NCBI GenBank assembly: GCA_009833045.1
Contig: WUUP01000001.1
Span: forward strand, 1,182,100 to 1,246,099
Reading direction: 5' to 3'
Length of the DNA stretch: 64,000 nt
Origin: Saprospirales bacterium GYS_P2D
GTDB taxonomy: Bacteria > Bacteroidota > Bacteroidia > Chitinophagales > Saprospiraceae
Each line of letters opens with the position of its first letter. Within the stretch, counting starts at the first letter, position 1. This document shows, one piece after another, positions 36,354-44,558 of this stretch. The position numbers and the translations under genes are program-made. Under the pieces are notes generated by a model, which made no database searches, was not told the DNA's origin, and was given only the letters and a program-made list of their open reading frames with translations.

Positions 36354-37517
36354 ATGAGATCACTATTCTACACAGAAGAGCACGAGTTATTCAGAGATAC
36401 GCTCCGAGATTTTTTCCAAAAGGAAGTAACTCCTCATATCGATCAATGGGAAAAAGAAGGTAAAGTAGATCGTCAGCTCCTAAAGAAAATGGGAGAAATG
36501 GGATTTCTCGGTTTGGAGGTAGAAGAAACATATGGCGGCATGGGTTTAGGATTCATGTATACTGCCATCCTCCAAGAAGAAATGGGAAGGCTCGGTTCCT
36601 TAGGATTTAATACAGTAGTCGGTGCACACTCCTATCTGGCGATGAACTATCTCATACATGCCTGTGATGATTATATCAAAGAAAAATACTTGGCACCCAG
36701 TGTCACTGGTGATATGATCGGCTCACTCTCGATGACAGAGCCTTTCGCTGGATCAGATCTTAAGGCTATACGCTCTACTGCAGTACTCGATGGCGATCAC
36801 TATATCATCAATGGATCTAAGACCTTCATCTCAAATGGCTACTATGGAGACTACACTGTCGCTGCTGTCAAGACTGATAAAGGGATCAGTATGATAGTGA
36901 TCGATCTCGATAGTGAGGGAGTCACGAGGACTAAGCTTGATAAGGTCGGTATTCGATGCTCTGATACTGCAGAGTTAGCATTTGATAATGTCCGAGTACC
37001 AAAAGAAAATCTGCTGGGTGAGGAAGGACGAGGATTTTACTACATGATGGATAGTCTGCAGGTCGAGCGGCTGACAGGAGTACAGGGTGGCATCGGGCTG
37101 ATCAAGTATGTCCTCGATATCACTCTACAGTATATATCTGAACGAGAAGCCTTTGGAGCACCTATCAGTAGATTTCAAGTATTGCGCCATCAGATCGCAG
37201 AGATGTCTACTGAGTATGAAGCCTATAAGGCATTCACTGATCAGACGAGCTATCGACTCGCTCAAGGCGAAAATGTAGTGAAAGAATGCTCTATGTTAAA
37301 ATATAAAGTAGGTGACCTCATGAATGATGTCGTCTACAAATGTCAGCAGATGTTTGGCGGATATGGATTCATGGAAGAGTATCCGATAGGGCGTATCTAT
37401 CGTGATGTGCGTGTCATGCCGATATATGGCGGCACCTCCGAGGTCATGAAAGAGATCATCGCTAAAATGCTTATTGATAATAAGTCATATAAACCTGCAT
37501 ATAATAGTAGAACGTAA
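36354..37517 (+). CDS. Acyl-CoA dehydrogenase
   Basis: FAD-dependent acyl-CoA dehydrogenase for beta-oxidation or amino-acid catabolism. MTEPFAGSDLKAIRSTA is the FAD/substrate signature, QMFGGYGFMEEYPIGRIYRD the second signature, and E363 in IYGGTSEVM is at the catalytic-base position. 387 residues as usual. Chain-length specificity cannot be assigned. Single gene, convergent with the SpoIIE phosphatase. Confidence 0.93.
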   Translation: MRSLFYTEEHELFRDTLRDFFQKEVTPHIDQWEKEGKVDRQLLKKMGEMGFLGLEVEETYGGMGLGFMYTAILQEEMGRLGSLGFNTVVGAHSYLAMNYLIHACDDYIKEKYLAPSVTGDMIGSLSMTEPFAGSDLKAIRSTAVLDGDHYIINGSKTFISNGYYGDYTVAAVKTDKGISMIVIDLDSEGVTRTKLDKVGIRCSDTAELAFDNVRVPKENLLGEEGRGFYYMMDSLQVERLTGVQGGIGLIKYVLDITLQYISEREAFGAPISRFQVLRHQIAEMSTEYEAYKAFTDQTSYRLAQGENVVKECSMLKYKVGDLMNDVVYKCQQMFGGYGFMEEYPIGRIYRDVRVMPIYGGTSEVMKEIIAKMLIDNKSYKPAYNSRT

Positions 37518-37539
37518 TTATTTATCAGATGAGATCAAA

Positions 37540-38778
37540 CTAATAAATCTTGCAGGTGAGGACTGCAATATCATCGGTGAAGTCTTCTGATCCTTTGTAT
37601 TCTTCGATCTCGGCGAGTAGCTCTTTATTAAATGATGCGGCATCGAGATGACCATATCGTGACACGAAACTCTCTATACCTCTATCCTCAAAGTATTCGT
37701 CTTTCTCATTTTTGAGATCAGCCAGTCCATCGGTGAATGACATGATCAGCGCCTCACCCTCGAGCTGTATTGTTTCTTCTTTGATGAAAGGTAGCTTATC
37801 AAACATGCCTATCACTGTACATCCTTCAGTGAGTCTACGGATCTGTCCATTCATATAGAGTGCCGGCGGGTAGTGACCAGCGTTAATATATTTCAGTGTC
37901 TTCGCATTGACGTCGATCTCACCTATGAAAAAAGTGATGAACTTATCACTCTTAGTGACTCGGAGTACGGTCTGATTAAGCGCAAAAATGAAAGTCTCCA
38001 GATCTCTATACTGATATATCAGACTCTGGATCATAGCCTGAAAATTTGCCATGAGCAGAGCCGCCGCTACTCCCTTGCCAGATATATCGGCTATACAAAA
38101 CACAAACCGTCCGTTCTTAAAATCTATAAAGTCAAGATAATCACCTCCGATATTAAAGTGCGGCTGATAGATAGAAGATAGTTCGTAAAGATCATTTTTG
38201 GGTAGCTCATCAGGTATGAGCATTTGCTGTACATTTCTAGCCAGCTCGATTTCTTTCTTTAGTCGCTCTTGCTCGATTTGTTGTTTGAATAGCTTTTTGT
38301 TCTCAATGGCTACAGCGATGATATTAGTGATCGTCGTGATGAATTGGATCTTATTGTACAGATCATCTTTGGATTTGATCCCTCCTATTAGCGAATACGC
38401 AATAGGTTCTTCCTTGTGAAAGACAGGAATGACAATATCAAAGTCCCAAAGCGATTCGTGATCAGATGGCTTGACTGTATGGAGTCGCTTGTACTGTAGG
38501 ATGTGAGAGATGATATTATTATGCTCATCGGCATTCTGATCCATATTGATATTGGATGCACAAAACCACTGAGATGCTTCTTCATCTCTCGGGATGAAGA
38601 GACCCATTTTTGTGATACCCATCTCCCAAGACAAAAACGACCGATACATATTGAAGAGACCGTCAGCTGATACATTATCATTGATAGCCTGTGTGATAGT
38701 GAGTAGACTTTTGATCTGCAGCTCTTTTAGACTGAGCTCCTTCTCCAGCTTCTCCAAGACAGCTAATTCTCTACTCAT
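37540..38778 (-). CDS. GAF + PP2C (SpoIIE) protein phosphatase
   Basis: Signalling phosphatase of the RsbU/SpoIIE class. Residues about 20-170 resemble a GAF sensor; a helical linker (KKEIELARNVQQMLIPDELP, the typical RsbU hinge) leads into the PP2C-SpoIIE domain (about 195-412) with the metal motifs GGDYLDFI, FCIADISGKGVAAALLM, NAGHYPPALYM and FTDGLADLKNE, DDIAVL. Such enzymes dephosphorylate anti-sigma-factor antagonists. No partner (anti-sigma kinase or STAS antagonist) is near. Confidence 0.88.
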   Translation of the reverse strand: MSRELAVLEKLEKELSLKELQIKSLLTITQAINDNVSADGLFNMYRSFLSWEMGITKMGLFIPRDEEASQWFCASNINMDQNADEHNNIISHILQYKRLHTVKPSDHESLWDFDIVIPVFHKEEPIAYSLIGGIKSKDDLYNKIQFITTITNIIAVAIENKKLFKQQIEQERLKKEIELARNVQQMLIPDELPKNDLYELSSIYQPHFNIGGDYLDFIDFKNGRFVFCIADISGKGVAAALLMANFQAMIQSLIYQYRDLETFIFALNQTVLRVTKSDKFITFFIGEIDVNAKTLKYINAGHYPPALYMNGQIRRLTEGCTVIGMFDKLPFIKEETIQLEGEALIMSFTDGLADLKNEKDEYFEDRGIESFVSRYGHLDAASFNKELLAEIEEYKGSEDFTDDIAVLTCKIY

Positions 38779-38897
38779 ATGAAATAATACGTTTTATAAG
38801 ATGAGCACAGTGAATACATAGTGATATCCTATTAAACTATAGATCACCGTTCATAATTGCCAAGATAGAAAATCTGCATCAGATTAAGTCAAGGCGC

Positions 38898-39242
38898 TTA
38901 TTCATCTTTCAGTTTTGGATTATTGTGATGACGGGCTTTGTCACGTTTCGTTTTCTTGTCCAGATTTCGATGGATAGCTGCATCAAGATCTACCTCCATT
39001 TGATTTGCTAAGCATGTGAGAACAAATAGTATATCAGCCATCTCATCAGCTATATCAATTTTGACCTGGCTGCTATCCACAGATGATTTGAATGATTGCT
39101 CGCCATATTGCCTTGCCATGAGTCGTGAAAATTCTCCTACTTCTTCCATCAGGACTACCGTATTAGTCATTTCATCGAAATATCGGACCCCATACTCTTT
39201 GATCCATTGATCTACTTGCTCCTGTAGTTCTCGTATTTTCAT
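38898..39242 (-). CDS. MazG-like nucleotide pyrophosphohydrolase
   Basis: Small all-alpha NTP pyrophosphohydrolase of the MazG superfamily, 114 residues. The metal-binding ExxE...ExxD pattern is present: LMEEVGEFSRLM and DIADEMADILFVLTCLANQ. Members hydrolyse non-canonical or excess NTPs. Its ATG shares one base with the dtd stop codon (TAATG), so translation is coupled; dtd-mazG pairs are recurrent in Bacteroidota. Confidence 0.88.
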   Translation of the reverse strand: MKIRELQEQVDQWIKEYGVRYFDEMTNTVVLMEEVGEFSRLMARQYGEQSFKSSVDSSQVKIDIADEMADILFVLTCLANQMEVDLDAAIHRNLDKKTKRDKARHHNNPKLKDE

Positions 39243-39691
39243 TACTCTTTATTCTTAGTATCTATGATGATAGTCACTGGTCCATCATTAGTCAGGCTGA
39301 CTTGCATATCTGCACCGAACTCACCTGTCTCAACGATTACACTATGCGACTTTAGCTTTTTGATAAATTGATCATAGAGAGGTATAGCCACATCTGGCCT
39401 AGCAGCTCGTACGAACGATGGACGATTACCCTTCTTAGTAGATGCGTGTAGCGTAAACTGAGAGATCAAAAGGATCTGGCCATTGACCTGCGATAGATTA
39501 AGATTCATTTTATTCTCATTATCAGAAAATACCCTCAGGCCTAACACTTTTTTGATCAGCCAATCTATATCTTCTTCTTCGTCGTCTTGCTCAATACCCA
39601 GTAAGATGACTAATCCATGACTAATTGATCTGGTCTCTGTGCCATTGATTTCGACTGCAGCCTTGCTTGCCCGCTGTATCACGACTCGCAT
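39242..39691 (-). CDS. dtd: D-aminoacyl-tRNA deacylase
   Basis: Removes D-amino acids (and glycine) mischarged on tRNA. Conserved motifs SQFTLHASTKKGNRPSFVRAA (with the SQFTL catalytic site) and LTNDGPVTIIIDT (the NxGPVT motif with the cross-subunit cis-Pro) are both intact. 149 residues as expected. First of the dtd-mazG pair; its start faces the large intergenic region with DnaA boxes. Confidence 0.95.
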   Translation of the reverse strand: MRVVIQRASKAAVEINGTETRSISHGLVILLGIEQDDEEEDIDWLIKKVLGLRVFSDNENKMNLNLSQVNGQILLISQFTLHASTKKGNRPSFVRAARPDVAIPLYDQFIKKLKSHSVIVETGEFGADMQVSLTNDGPVTIIIDTKNKE

Positions 39692-40160
39692 ACCAAAATA
39701 TTTATTACAAACATGAAGAAAAAAGCTGATATATAATCGGCTTAAAATGTGAAGTCTACTACTTAGAGTTATTCTAGAGTTTTTGACATATTATGATCAG
39801 TGTTATTTTCCACTTTGTTGGTCTGACAGCGCCATATTGTGAGTTAGTGAGCTATCTGATTTTTCAACACTGATTCTGCTCATCTATTTGAATCTATAGT
39901 TTTGCACATCTGTATGTGAAATAGGACGAATAATGCACATCCATAAATGATAATATCATGATTATCAAGATATTATAATCCACAAAAGGATCAACTCTTG
40001 TGTGAATAAGGCTAGATAAAATATAAGTTCATTAAGTTATCCACGAATCCACAGCACTAATGATTATTATCTTTTTTTAATAAAGAATTTATAATAGATA
40101 GAAATAGAGTGGATAAGTGAGCCAGATACAAGATGCCTTGTTAGGTCGTAAATTTGTGTT
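39692..40160. other. Candidate chromosomal replication origin (DnaA-box cluster)
   Basis: AT-rich 469-bp gap between divergent dtd and ctaA, the second longest gene-free stretch here. Perfect matches to the DnaA box TTWTNCACA: TTTTGCACA (39900-39908, +) and TTATTCACA (40001-40009, -). One-mismatch boxes: TTTTCCACT (39806-39814, +), TATTTCACA (39915-39923, -), TAATGCACA (39931-39939, +), TAATCCACA (39976-39984, +), TTATCCACG (40037-40045, +) and TTATCCACT (40108-40116, -). A 7-bp inverted repeat (39948-39954 / 39961-39967) lies among them, and an A/T-only-like stretch at about 40061-40107 could be the unwinding element. dnaA is not nearby, which is not unusual in this phylum. Sequence evidence only; not proven. 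Confidence 0.45.
40149..40156 (+). promoter_or_regulatory. -7 box (TAAATTTG) for ctaA
   Basis: Perfect TAnnTTTG match, 4 bp before the ctaA ATG. No -33 element at 19-20 bp. If used, the mRNA would be leaderless. The alternative TAGTTTTG at 39897-39904 lies inside the DnaA-box cluster and would give a 250-nt leader. Confidence 0.35.
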
Positions 40161-41249
40161 ATGCAATTTCGGAAGACTGTTTTAGTGTGGTTAATTATTG
40201 GTTTAGTGATGGTTTATTTTCAGATCATCATCGGTGGTATCACCAGACTGACAGGTAGTGGGCTGTCAATAACTAAGTGGGAAATTGTCACTGGGACGCT
40301 ACCACCATTCACCGAGGCAAAATGGATTGAAGAATTTGATAAGTACAAAGCTACTCCTCAGTACGAAAAGATCAATGAGGGAATGCTATTGGGTTCTTCT
40401 ATTTTTGACGGTGGGAGTTTTAAGTTCATTTACTTCTGGGAGTATTTTCATCGTCTTTGGGCTAGATCAATGGGTTTTGTTTTTTTGATTCCCTTCATCT
40501 TCTTTTGGAGGATGGGATGGCTATCCAAAGTTCTACGTAGAGACCTGGGAGTCGTAGTAGCTTTAGCAGGCCTAGCTGCCATCTTTGGATGGATCATGGT
40601 GGCGAGTGGTTTGGTTAATAGGCCGTGGGTTAATGCGTATAAACTGGCTATACATCTTTCGATAGGCGTCAGTGTTTTCTCTTATTTGCTCTGGACTACC
40701 CTGAAGTACAAATATCGTGAAGTGCGCTTCATGAGCGAGCTGAGTGTAAGTACGAAGTGGATAAGTCTTATACTTATTCTTAGTGGAATACAATTGTTCT
40801 TTGGAGGAATCATGAGCGGCATGAAGGCCTCATTGATTTATCCTACATGGCCAGATATTGGGGGCCATGTGATACCACCGATTGTATTTGATAATGCTCA
40901 TTGGAGTTTAGACTCCTTCATACAATATGATAGAGATTCATTTGTTTTTGCTGTAATGCATACTATCCATAGAAATCTTGCTTATTTGATAGTAGTAGCT
41001 TTGGTAGTTTATTTTATCCGTAAAGGGATCAATCGTGATACAGGTATGGTGAAATATAGTCTGTTCTTTACTTTAGGCTTAGTTACCCTACAAATTGTTT
41101 TGGGCATTATAACCGTTCTTCAGAGCAAGGGAGCGGTACCAGTACTTTGGGGTGTGTTGCACCAAGGGATGGCTGTCTTATTTTTCGGAAGCCTACTTTT
41201 ACATTATTTTATAGTCAAGCATGCAAGAAATCTGAATTCCAGCATCTAA
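40161..41249 (+). CDS. ctaA: Heme A synthase (COX15/CtaA family)
   Basis: Eight-helix membrane monooxygenase converting heme O to heme A for aa3-type cytochrome oxidases. QIIIGGITRLTGSGLSITKWEIVTGTLPP at the N-terminus, FKFIYFWEYFHRLWARSMGF, VFAVMHTIHRNLAYLIV and LWGVLHQGMAVLFF contain the paired heme-ligand histidines. 362 residues, the length of the COX15 type. Oxidase structural genes are not adjacent. Coding strand is G/T-rich in contrast with plus-strand genes left of 39.7 kb. Confidence 0.93.
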   Translation: MQFRKTVLVWLIIGLVMVYFQIIIGGITRLTGSGLSITKWEIVTGTLPPFTEAKWIEEFDKYKATPQYEKINEGMLLGSSIFDGGSFKFIYFWEYFHRLWARSMGFVFLIPFIFFWRMGWLSKVLRRDLGVVVALAGLAAIFGWIMVASGLVNRPWVNAYKLAIHLSIGVSVFSYLLWTTLKYKYREVRFMSELSVSTKWISLILILSGIQLFFGGIMSGMKASLIYPTWPDIGGHVIPPIVFDNAHWSLDSFIQYDRDSFVFAVMHTIHRNLAYLIVVALVVYFIRKGINRDTGMVKYSLFFTLGLVTLQIVLGIITVLQSKGAVPVLWGVLHQGMAVLFFGSLLLHYFIVKHARNLNSSI

Positions 41250-41255
41250 TAGTGC

Positions 41256-41263
41256 TATTTTTG
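41256..41263 (+). promoter_or_regulatory. -7 box (TATTTTTG) for the alpha/beta hydrolase
   Basis: Perfect TAnnTTTG, followed by CAGC as at rplM, 30 bp before the hydrolase ATG. It begins 7 bp after the ctaA stop codon. Good spacing for a leader of about 25 nt; -33 box unclear. Confidence 0.5.
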
Positions 41264-41293
41264 CAGCCTTAATATTAGAAAAGTGCTTTTCAC

Positions 41294-42049
41294 ATGAAAA
41301 TAACAGAGGAAGGAGGTTTCAGATATATAGAGACGGGTGGTGATGGTCCGGTCTTGCTATTACTGCATGGTCTCTTTGGTGCGTTAAGTAATTTTCAAGA
41401 TCTCATACATTACTTTGAGGAGAAGTATAATGTGGTAGTCCCGATACTGCCCATCTATGAATTGGAAATTAAAGAGACTGGTCTTGATGGATTGTTAGCA
41501 TTTACGAAAGATTTCGTGGATCATAAGAATTTTGAGTCTGTACATGTATTAGGCAATTCCCTTGGTGGTCATATTGCACAGCTATTCGTATTGGATAATC
41601 CTGATATCGTAGCATCTATGATACTCACAGGTAGTAGTGGGTTATTTGAAAGCGGTATGGGTGACGGATATCCTCGTCGTGGTGACTATGAGTATATCAA
41701 GAACAAAACAGCAGAAACATTCTACGATCCGGCTGTAGCTTCTAAGGAGTTAGTCGATGAAGTATTTGATACTGTCAATGATCGGGAGAAAGCATTCAGA
41801 ATTGTATTGACTGCTAAGTCAGCTATCAAGCATAATCTCGGAGAAGAACTGCATGCTGTCAAATGCCCTGTACTACTCATCTGGGGTCAGCAGGATACGA
41901 TTACGCCCCCATTCGTAGCTGAGAAGTTTCATGAGTTGATCCCACAGTCAGAGCTTCACTTCATAGATCTATGTGGTCATGCTCCAATGATGGAGAGACC
42001 TGCAGAGTTTAATAAGATATTGGACGGTTTCTTAGCCAAGTTGAGATAA
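41294..42049 (+). CDS. Alpha/beta-fold hydrolase
   Basis: Soluble alpha/beta hydrolase of 251 residues. LLLHGLFGALSNFQDL provides the oxyanion hole, the nucleophile serine lies in LGNSLGGHIAQL, the acid in LIWGQQDTITPP and the histidine in DLCGHAPMMERP. Substrate unknown; the family covers esterases, C-C hydrolases and haloperoxidases. Follows ctaA but has its own -7 box and is followed by a bidirectional terminator. Confidence 0.88.
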   Translation: MKITEEGGFRYIETGGDGPVLLLLHGLFGALSNFQDLIHYFEEKYNVVVPILPIYELEIKETGLDGLLAFTKDFVDHKNFESVHVLGNSLGGHIAQLFVLDNPDIVASMILTGSSGLFESGMGDGYPRRGDYEYIKNKTAETFYDPAVASKELVDEVFDTVNDREKAFRIVLTAKSAIKHNLGEELHAVKCPVLLIWGQQDTITPPFVAEKFHELIPQSELHFIDLCGHAPMMERPAEFNKILDGFLAKLR

Positions 42050-42053
42050 AAAG

Positions 42054-42083
42054 AAAGGGTCGGTAACTATACCGACCCTTTTT
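42054..42083. terminator. Bidirectional intrinsic terminator
   Basis: Perfect stem AAAGGGTCGGT / ACCGACCCTTT (11 bp) with a six-base loop, flanked by A's on the left and T's on the right, placed between the convergent hydrolase and M1 peptidase genes. It can serve both strands. Confidence 0.88.
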
Positions 42084-42086
42084 AGT

Positions 42087-44417
42087 TTAAGGCTTTATTT
42101 CCTTTTTCACTTGTTCTGCACGCTTAGCACGTTGCATTGGATTCTCTCTTGTAGGTGCCGCCTTCTTATTTTTGAATGCTTCAAATCTGCTTGGCTTAGA
42201 CTGTGGAGGATAGTAGTTGTTGTCTGTATTGACATCTGCTATCTCAAGATATGGATCCAGGATGATCTTACTCACTTCTTTGTCCGTAGGGAATACTTTG
42301 GTGATCTTCTGATCGCTAAAGCGCCAAACCTCTACGGGGATACGGATATCCTCAGTAGTACCATCTACATATTGAAATTGTAGAATGACTGGCATCACTA
42401 AGCCACCTTCATTTTCAATGGTAAGCTCATAGTAGTTTTTGCCACTTTCGAGTAGCTCCTTTTCTGCAGGAGATAGATTGTTGACGAACTGGTCATACTC
42501 CTCCTGATCGATAGCATCTGACTCGAGAGGATCATATGTAGTGTAAAAATCTTTGAGTGTAGGATCGATTTCGTCATAGGTCTTATCGATTTCCTCAGCT
42601 CTGATCTCACTTATATTTCGTGGTCCATTATCTCGTTCTTCTTTTGCTTTTTGTTTCTCTACGATATTATTACCGCTATCCATCGTGTAGTGCTTGACAG
42701 ATACAAGAGACTGATCTGCATGATCATTGGTATAAAACCACCCTCTCCAAAACCAATCTAAGTCTACACCAGAGGCATCTTCTATAGTACGGAAGAAGTC
42801 TGCTGGATATGGATTTTTAAATTTCCATCGGTTAGAATATTCTTTGAATGCATAGTCAAATAGCTCTCTACCTACGACAGATTCTCTCAGTATATTGAGT
42901 GCCGTAGCAGGCTTGCCATAGGCATTATTTCCAAACTGCCATATACTCTCTGAGTTAGTCATGATAGGTGAGATACGATCCTTGTCACCTCCCATATAGT
43001 TGGTGATCATATGAGCAGGTCCACGACGGTGGGGATAGTTGCGCTCCCACTGCTGCTCTGTGAGATACTGTACATAGGTATTTAGACCTTCGTCCATCCA
43101 AGTCCACTGACGCTCATCAGAATTGACTATCATCGGGAACCAGTTATGTCCTACTTCGTGAATGATGACTCCGATGTGTCCATATTTCATACGCTTGGAG
43201 TAGGTACCATCAGACTCACATCTACCATAGTTAAAACATATCATCGGATACTCCATACCCATGCTACCATCGATAGACCATGCGACTGGATAAGGATAAT
43301 CAAATGTATAGTGAGAGTACCACTTGATCGTATGAGCTACTGCTTTTGTACTGAATTGTTTCCAGAGGCAGTCTCCTTCAGGTACCCACATAGATTGAGC
43401 CATGACTGTACGACCATCACTCATCTTGACGCCCATTGCATCCCAGATAAATCTTCTTGATGATGCGAAGGCAAAGTCACGAACATTCAGTGCCTTAAAT
43501 TTCCAAGACTTATACTTAGAACTGGCGTCTTTAGAGTTTTCCTGAGACTCTTCTAATGTTTGAATAGTCACTGGCTGTACATAAGACTTCTTAGCTTCAG
43601 ATAATCTTTTGCGATGCTCAGACGATAGTACAGAAGATTCATTTTGAAGTTCGCCTGAGGCAGCTACCAGGTGATCCTCAGGTACAGAAATCTCTACCTC
43701 ATAGTCACCAAACTCTAAGGTGAACTCACCTCTACCTAAGAACTGCTTATTTTGCCATCCTTCAATATCATTGTACTTACATAGTCTTGGGTAAAACTGT
43801 GCGATACAGTATACTCTATGGCCATCTGCGAATTCTTCATAACCTGATCTTCCTCCTATCTCACGAGTATTGTTGATGTTATACCACCATTTGATATTGA
43901 ATGTGAATTTGCCACCTTCTGCTTTTAGTGTTGATGGTAGATCTACTCTCATCATCGTTTTATTGATGGTATAGCTCAGTGCTTTACCATTGCTATCTGT
44001 GACTTTTTCTATCTTGAATCCTCCATCGAAAGTAGGCGTCAGCCGATTGATGGTACGGGTAGATGTAGACTCTGGGTCAATACTCTCTGTACCAATAGCG
44101 TGAGTATCAGAGTCCTTAGCTCTGACGTTTTGATCAAGCTGTATCCATAGATAGTCGAGATCGTCAGGAGAGTTGTTAGTGTAGGTGATTTTCTCGTCAC
44201 CATAGATCTTTTTCTCTTCGTCGTTGAGCGTGATTTTCATTTTGTAGTCTACCTGCTGTTGCCAGTATTCGTGACCAGGAGCACCAGATGCTGTACGATA
44301 TACATTCGGAGAAGGTAGATCTGTACCCAGTTGTTTGAATTTGTTTTGATTTGTGTTTTCCTGGCCATATAAGCTAATAGACAGGGCGCAAATCATTAAA
44401 AGGAATAGTTTCTTCAT
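42087..44417 (-). CDS. M1-family zinc metallopeptidase, exported
   Basis: Secreted or periplasmic aminopeptidase-like protein, 776 residues, with signal peptide ending SLYGQ. The gluzincin site is complete: H420-E421-V-G-H424 and, 18 residues on, E443 in WMDEGLN. The N-terminal beta domain (about 50-300, LDYLWIQLDQNVRA) and the MGMEYPMICFNYG segment, equivalent to the GxMEN exopeptidase motif, are also present; in place of GAMEN it reads G-M-E-Y-P, so substrate preference may differ. Single gene, convergent with the hydrolase. Confidence 0.9.
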   Translation of the reverse strand: MKKLFLLMICALSISLYGQENTNQNKFKQLGTDLPSPNVYRTASGAPGHEYWQQQVDYKMKITLNDEEKKIYGDEKITYTNNSPDDLDYLWIQLDQNVRAKDSDTHAIGTESIDPESTSTRTINRLTPTFDGGFKIEKVTDSNGKALSYTINKTMMRVDLPSTLKAEGGKFTFNIKWWYNINNTREIGGRSGYEEFADGHRVYCIAQFYPRLCKYNDIEGWQNKQFLGRGEFTLEFGDYEVEISVPEDHLVAASGELQNESSVLSSEHRKRLSEAKKSYVQPVTIQTLEESQENSKDASSKYKSWKFKALNVRDFAFASSRRFIWDAMGVKMSDGRTVMAQSMWVPEGDCLWKQFSTKAVAHTIKWYSHYTFDYPYPVAWSIDGSMGMEYPMICFNYGRCESDGTYSKRMKYGHIGVIIHEVGHNWFPMIVNSDERQWTWMDEGLNTYVQYLTEQQWERNYPHRRGPAHMITNYMGGDKDRISPIMTNSESIWQFGNNAYGKPATALNILRESVVGRELFDYAFKEYSNRWKFKNPYPADFFRTIEDASGVDLDWFWRGWFYTNDHADQSLVSVKHYTMDSGNNIVEKQKAKEERDNGPRNISEIRAEEIDKTYDEIDPTLKDFYTTYDPLESDAIDQEEYDQFVNNLSPAEKELLESGKNYYELTIENEGGLVMPVILQFQYVDGTTEDIRIPVEVWRFSDQKITKVFPTDKEVSKIILDPYLEIADVNTDNNYYPPQSKPSRFEAFKNKKAAPTRENPMQRAKRAEQVKKEIKP

Positions 44418-44538
44418 AGTGATACTATACTGATTTAGAATTGATTTGTATAAAAAACGATTAAGATAAATATTTCTATTTATAGATTGATTAGAGTTAT
44501 TATGACATTATTCGATTAACATTTTATTTAAGCTTCCT

Positions 44539-44558
44539 ATTGTTCTACGTAGAACATT
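44539..44558. repeat. 20-bp repeat with 16-bp perfect palindrome, copy 1
   Basis: Core TGTTCTACGTAGAACA at 44541-44556 is a perfect 16-bp palindrome, within a 20-bp block identical to that at 46209-46228 in the same orientation. This copy directly abuts the amidase stop codon (44557-44559). No T-run follows, so it is not an ordinary terminator. Confidence 0.85.

Noticed and set aside
40018-40035. 18-bp near-repeat (one mismatch) with 55410-55427
   Set aside because: Sequence is AT-rich and such a match is expected by chance a few times in 64 kb.
40525-40545. Third copy of the TTCTACGTAGAA palindrome inside ctaA
   Set aside because: Only part of the palindrome matches (TTCTACGTAGAG) and it lies within coding sequence; likely coincidence.
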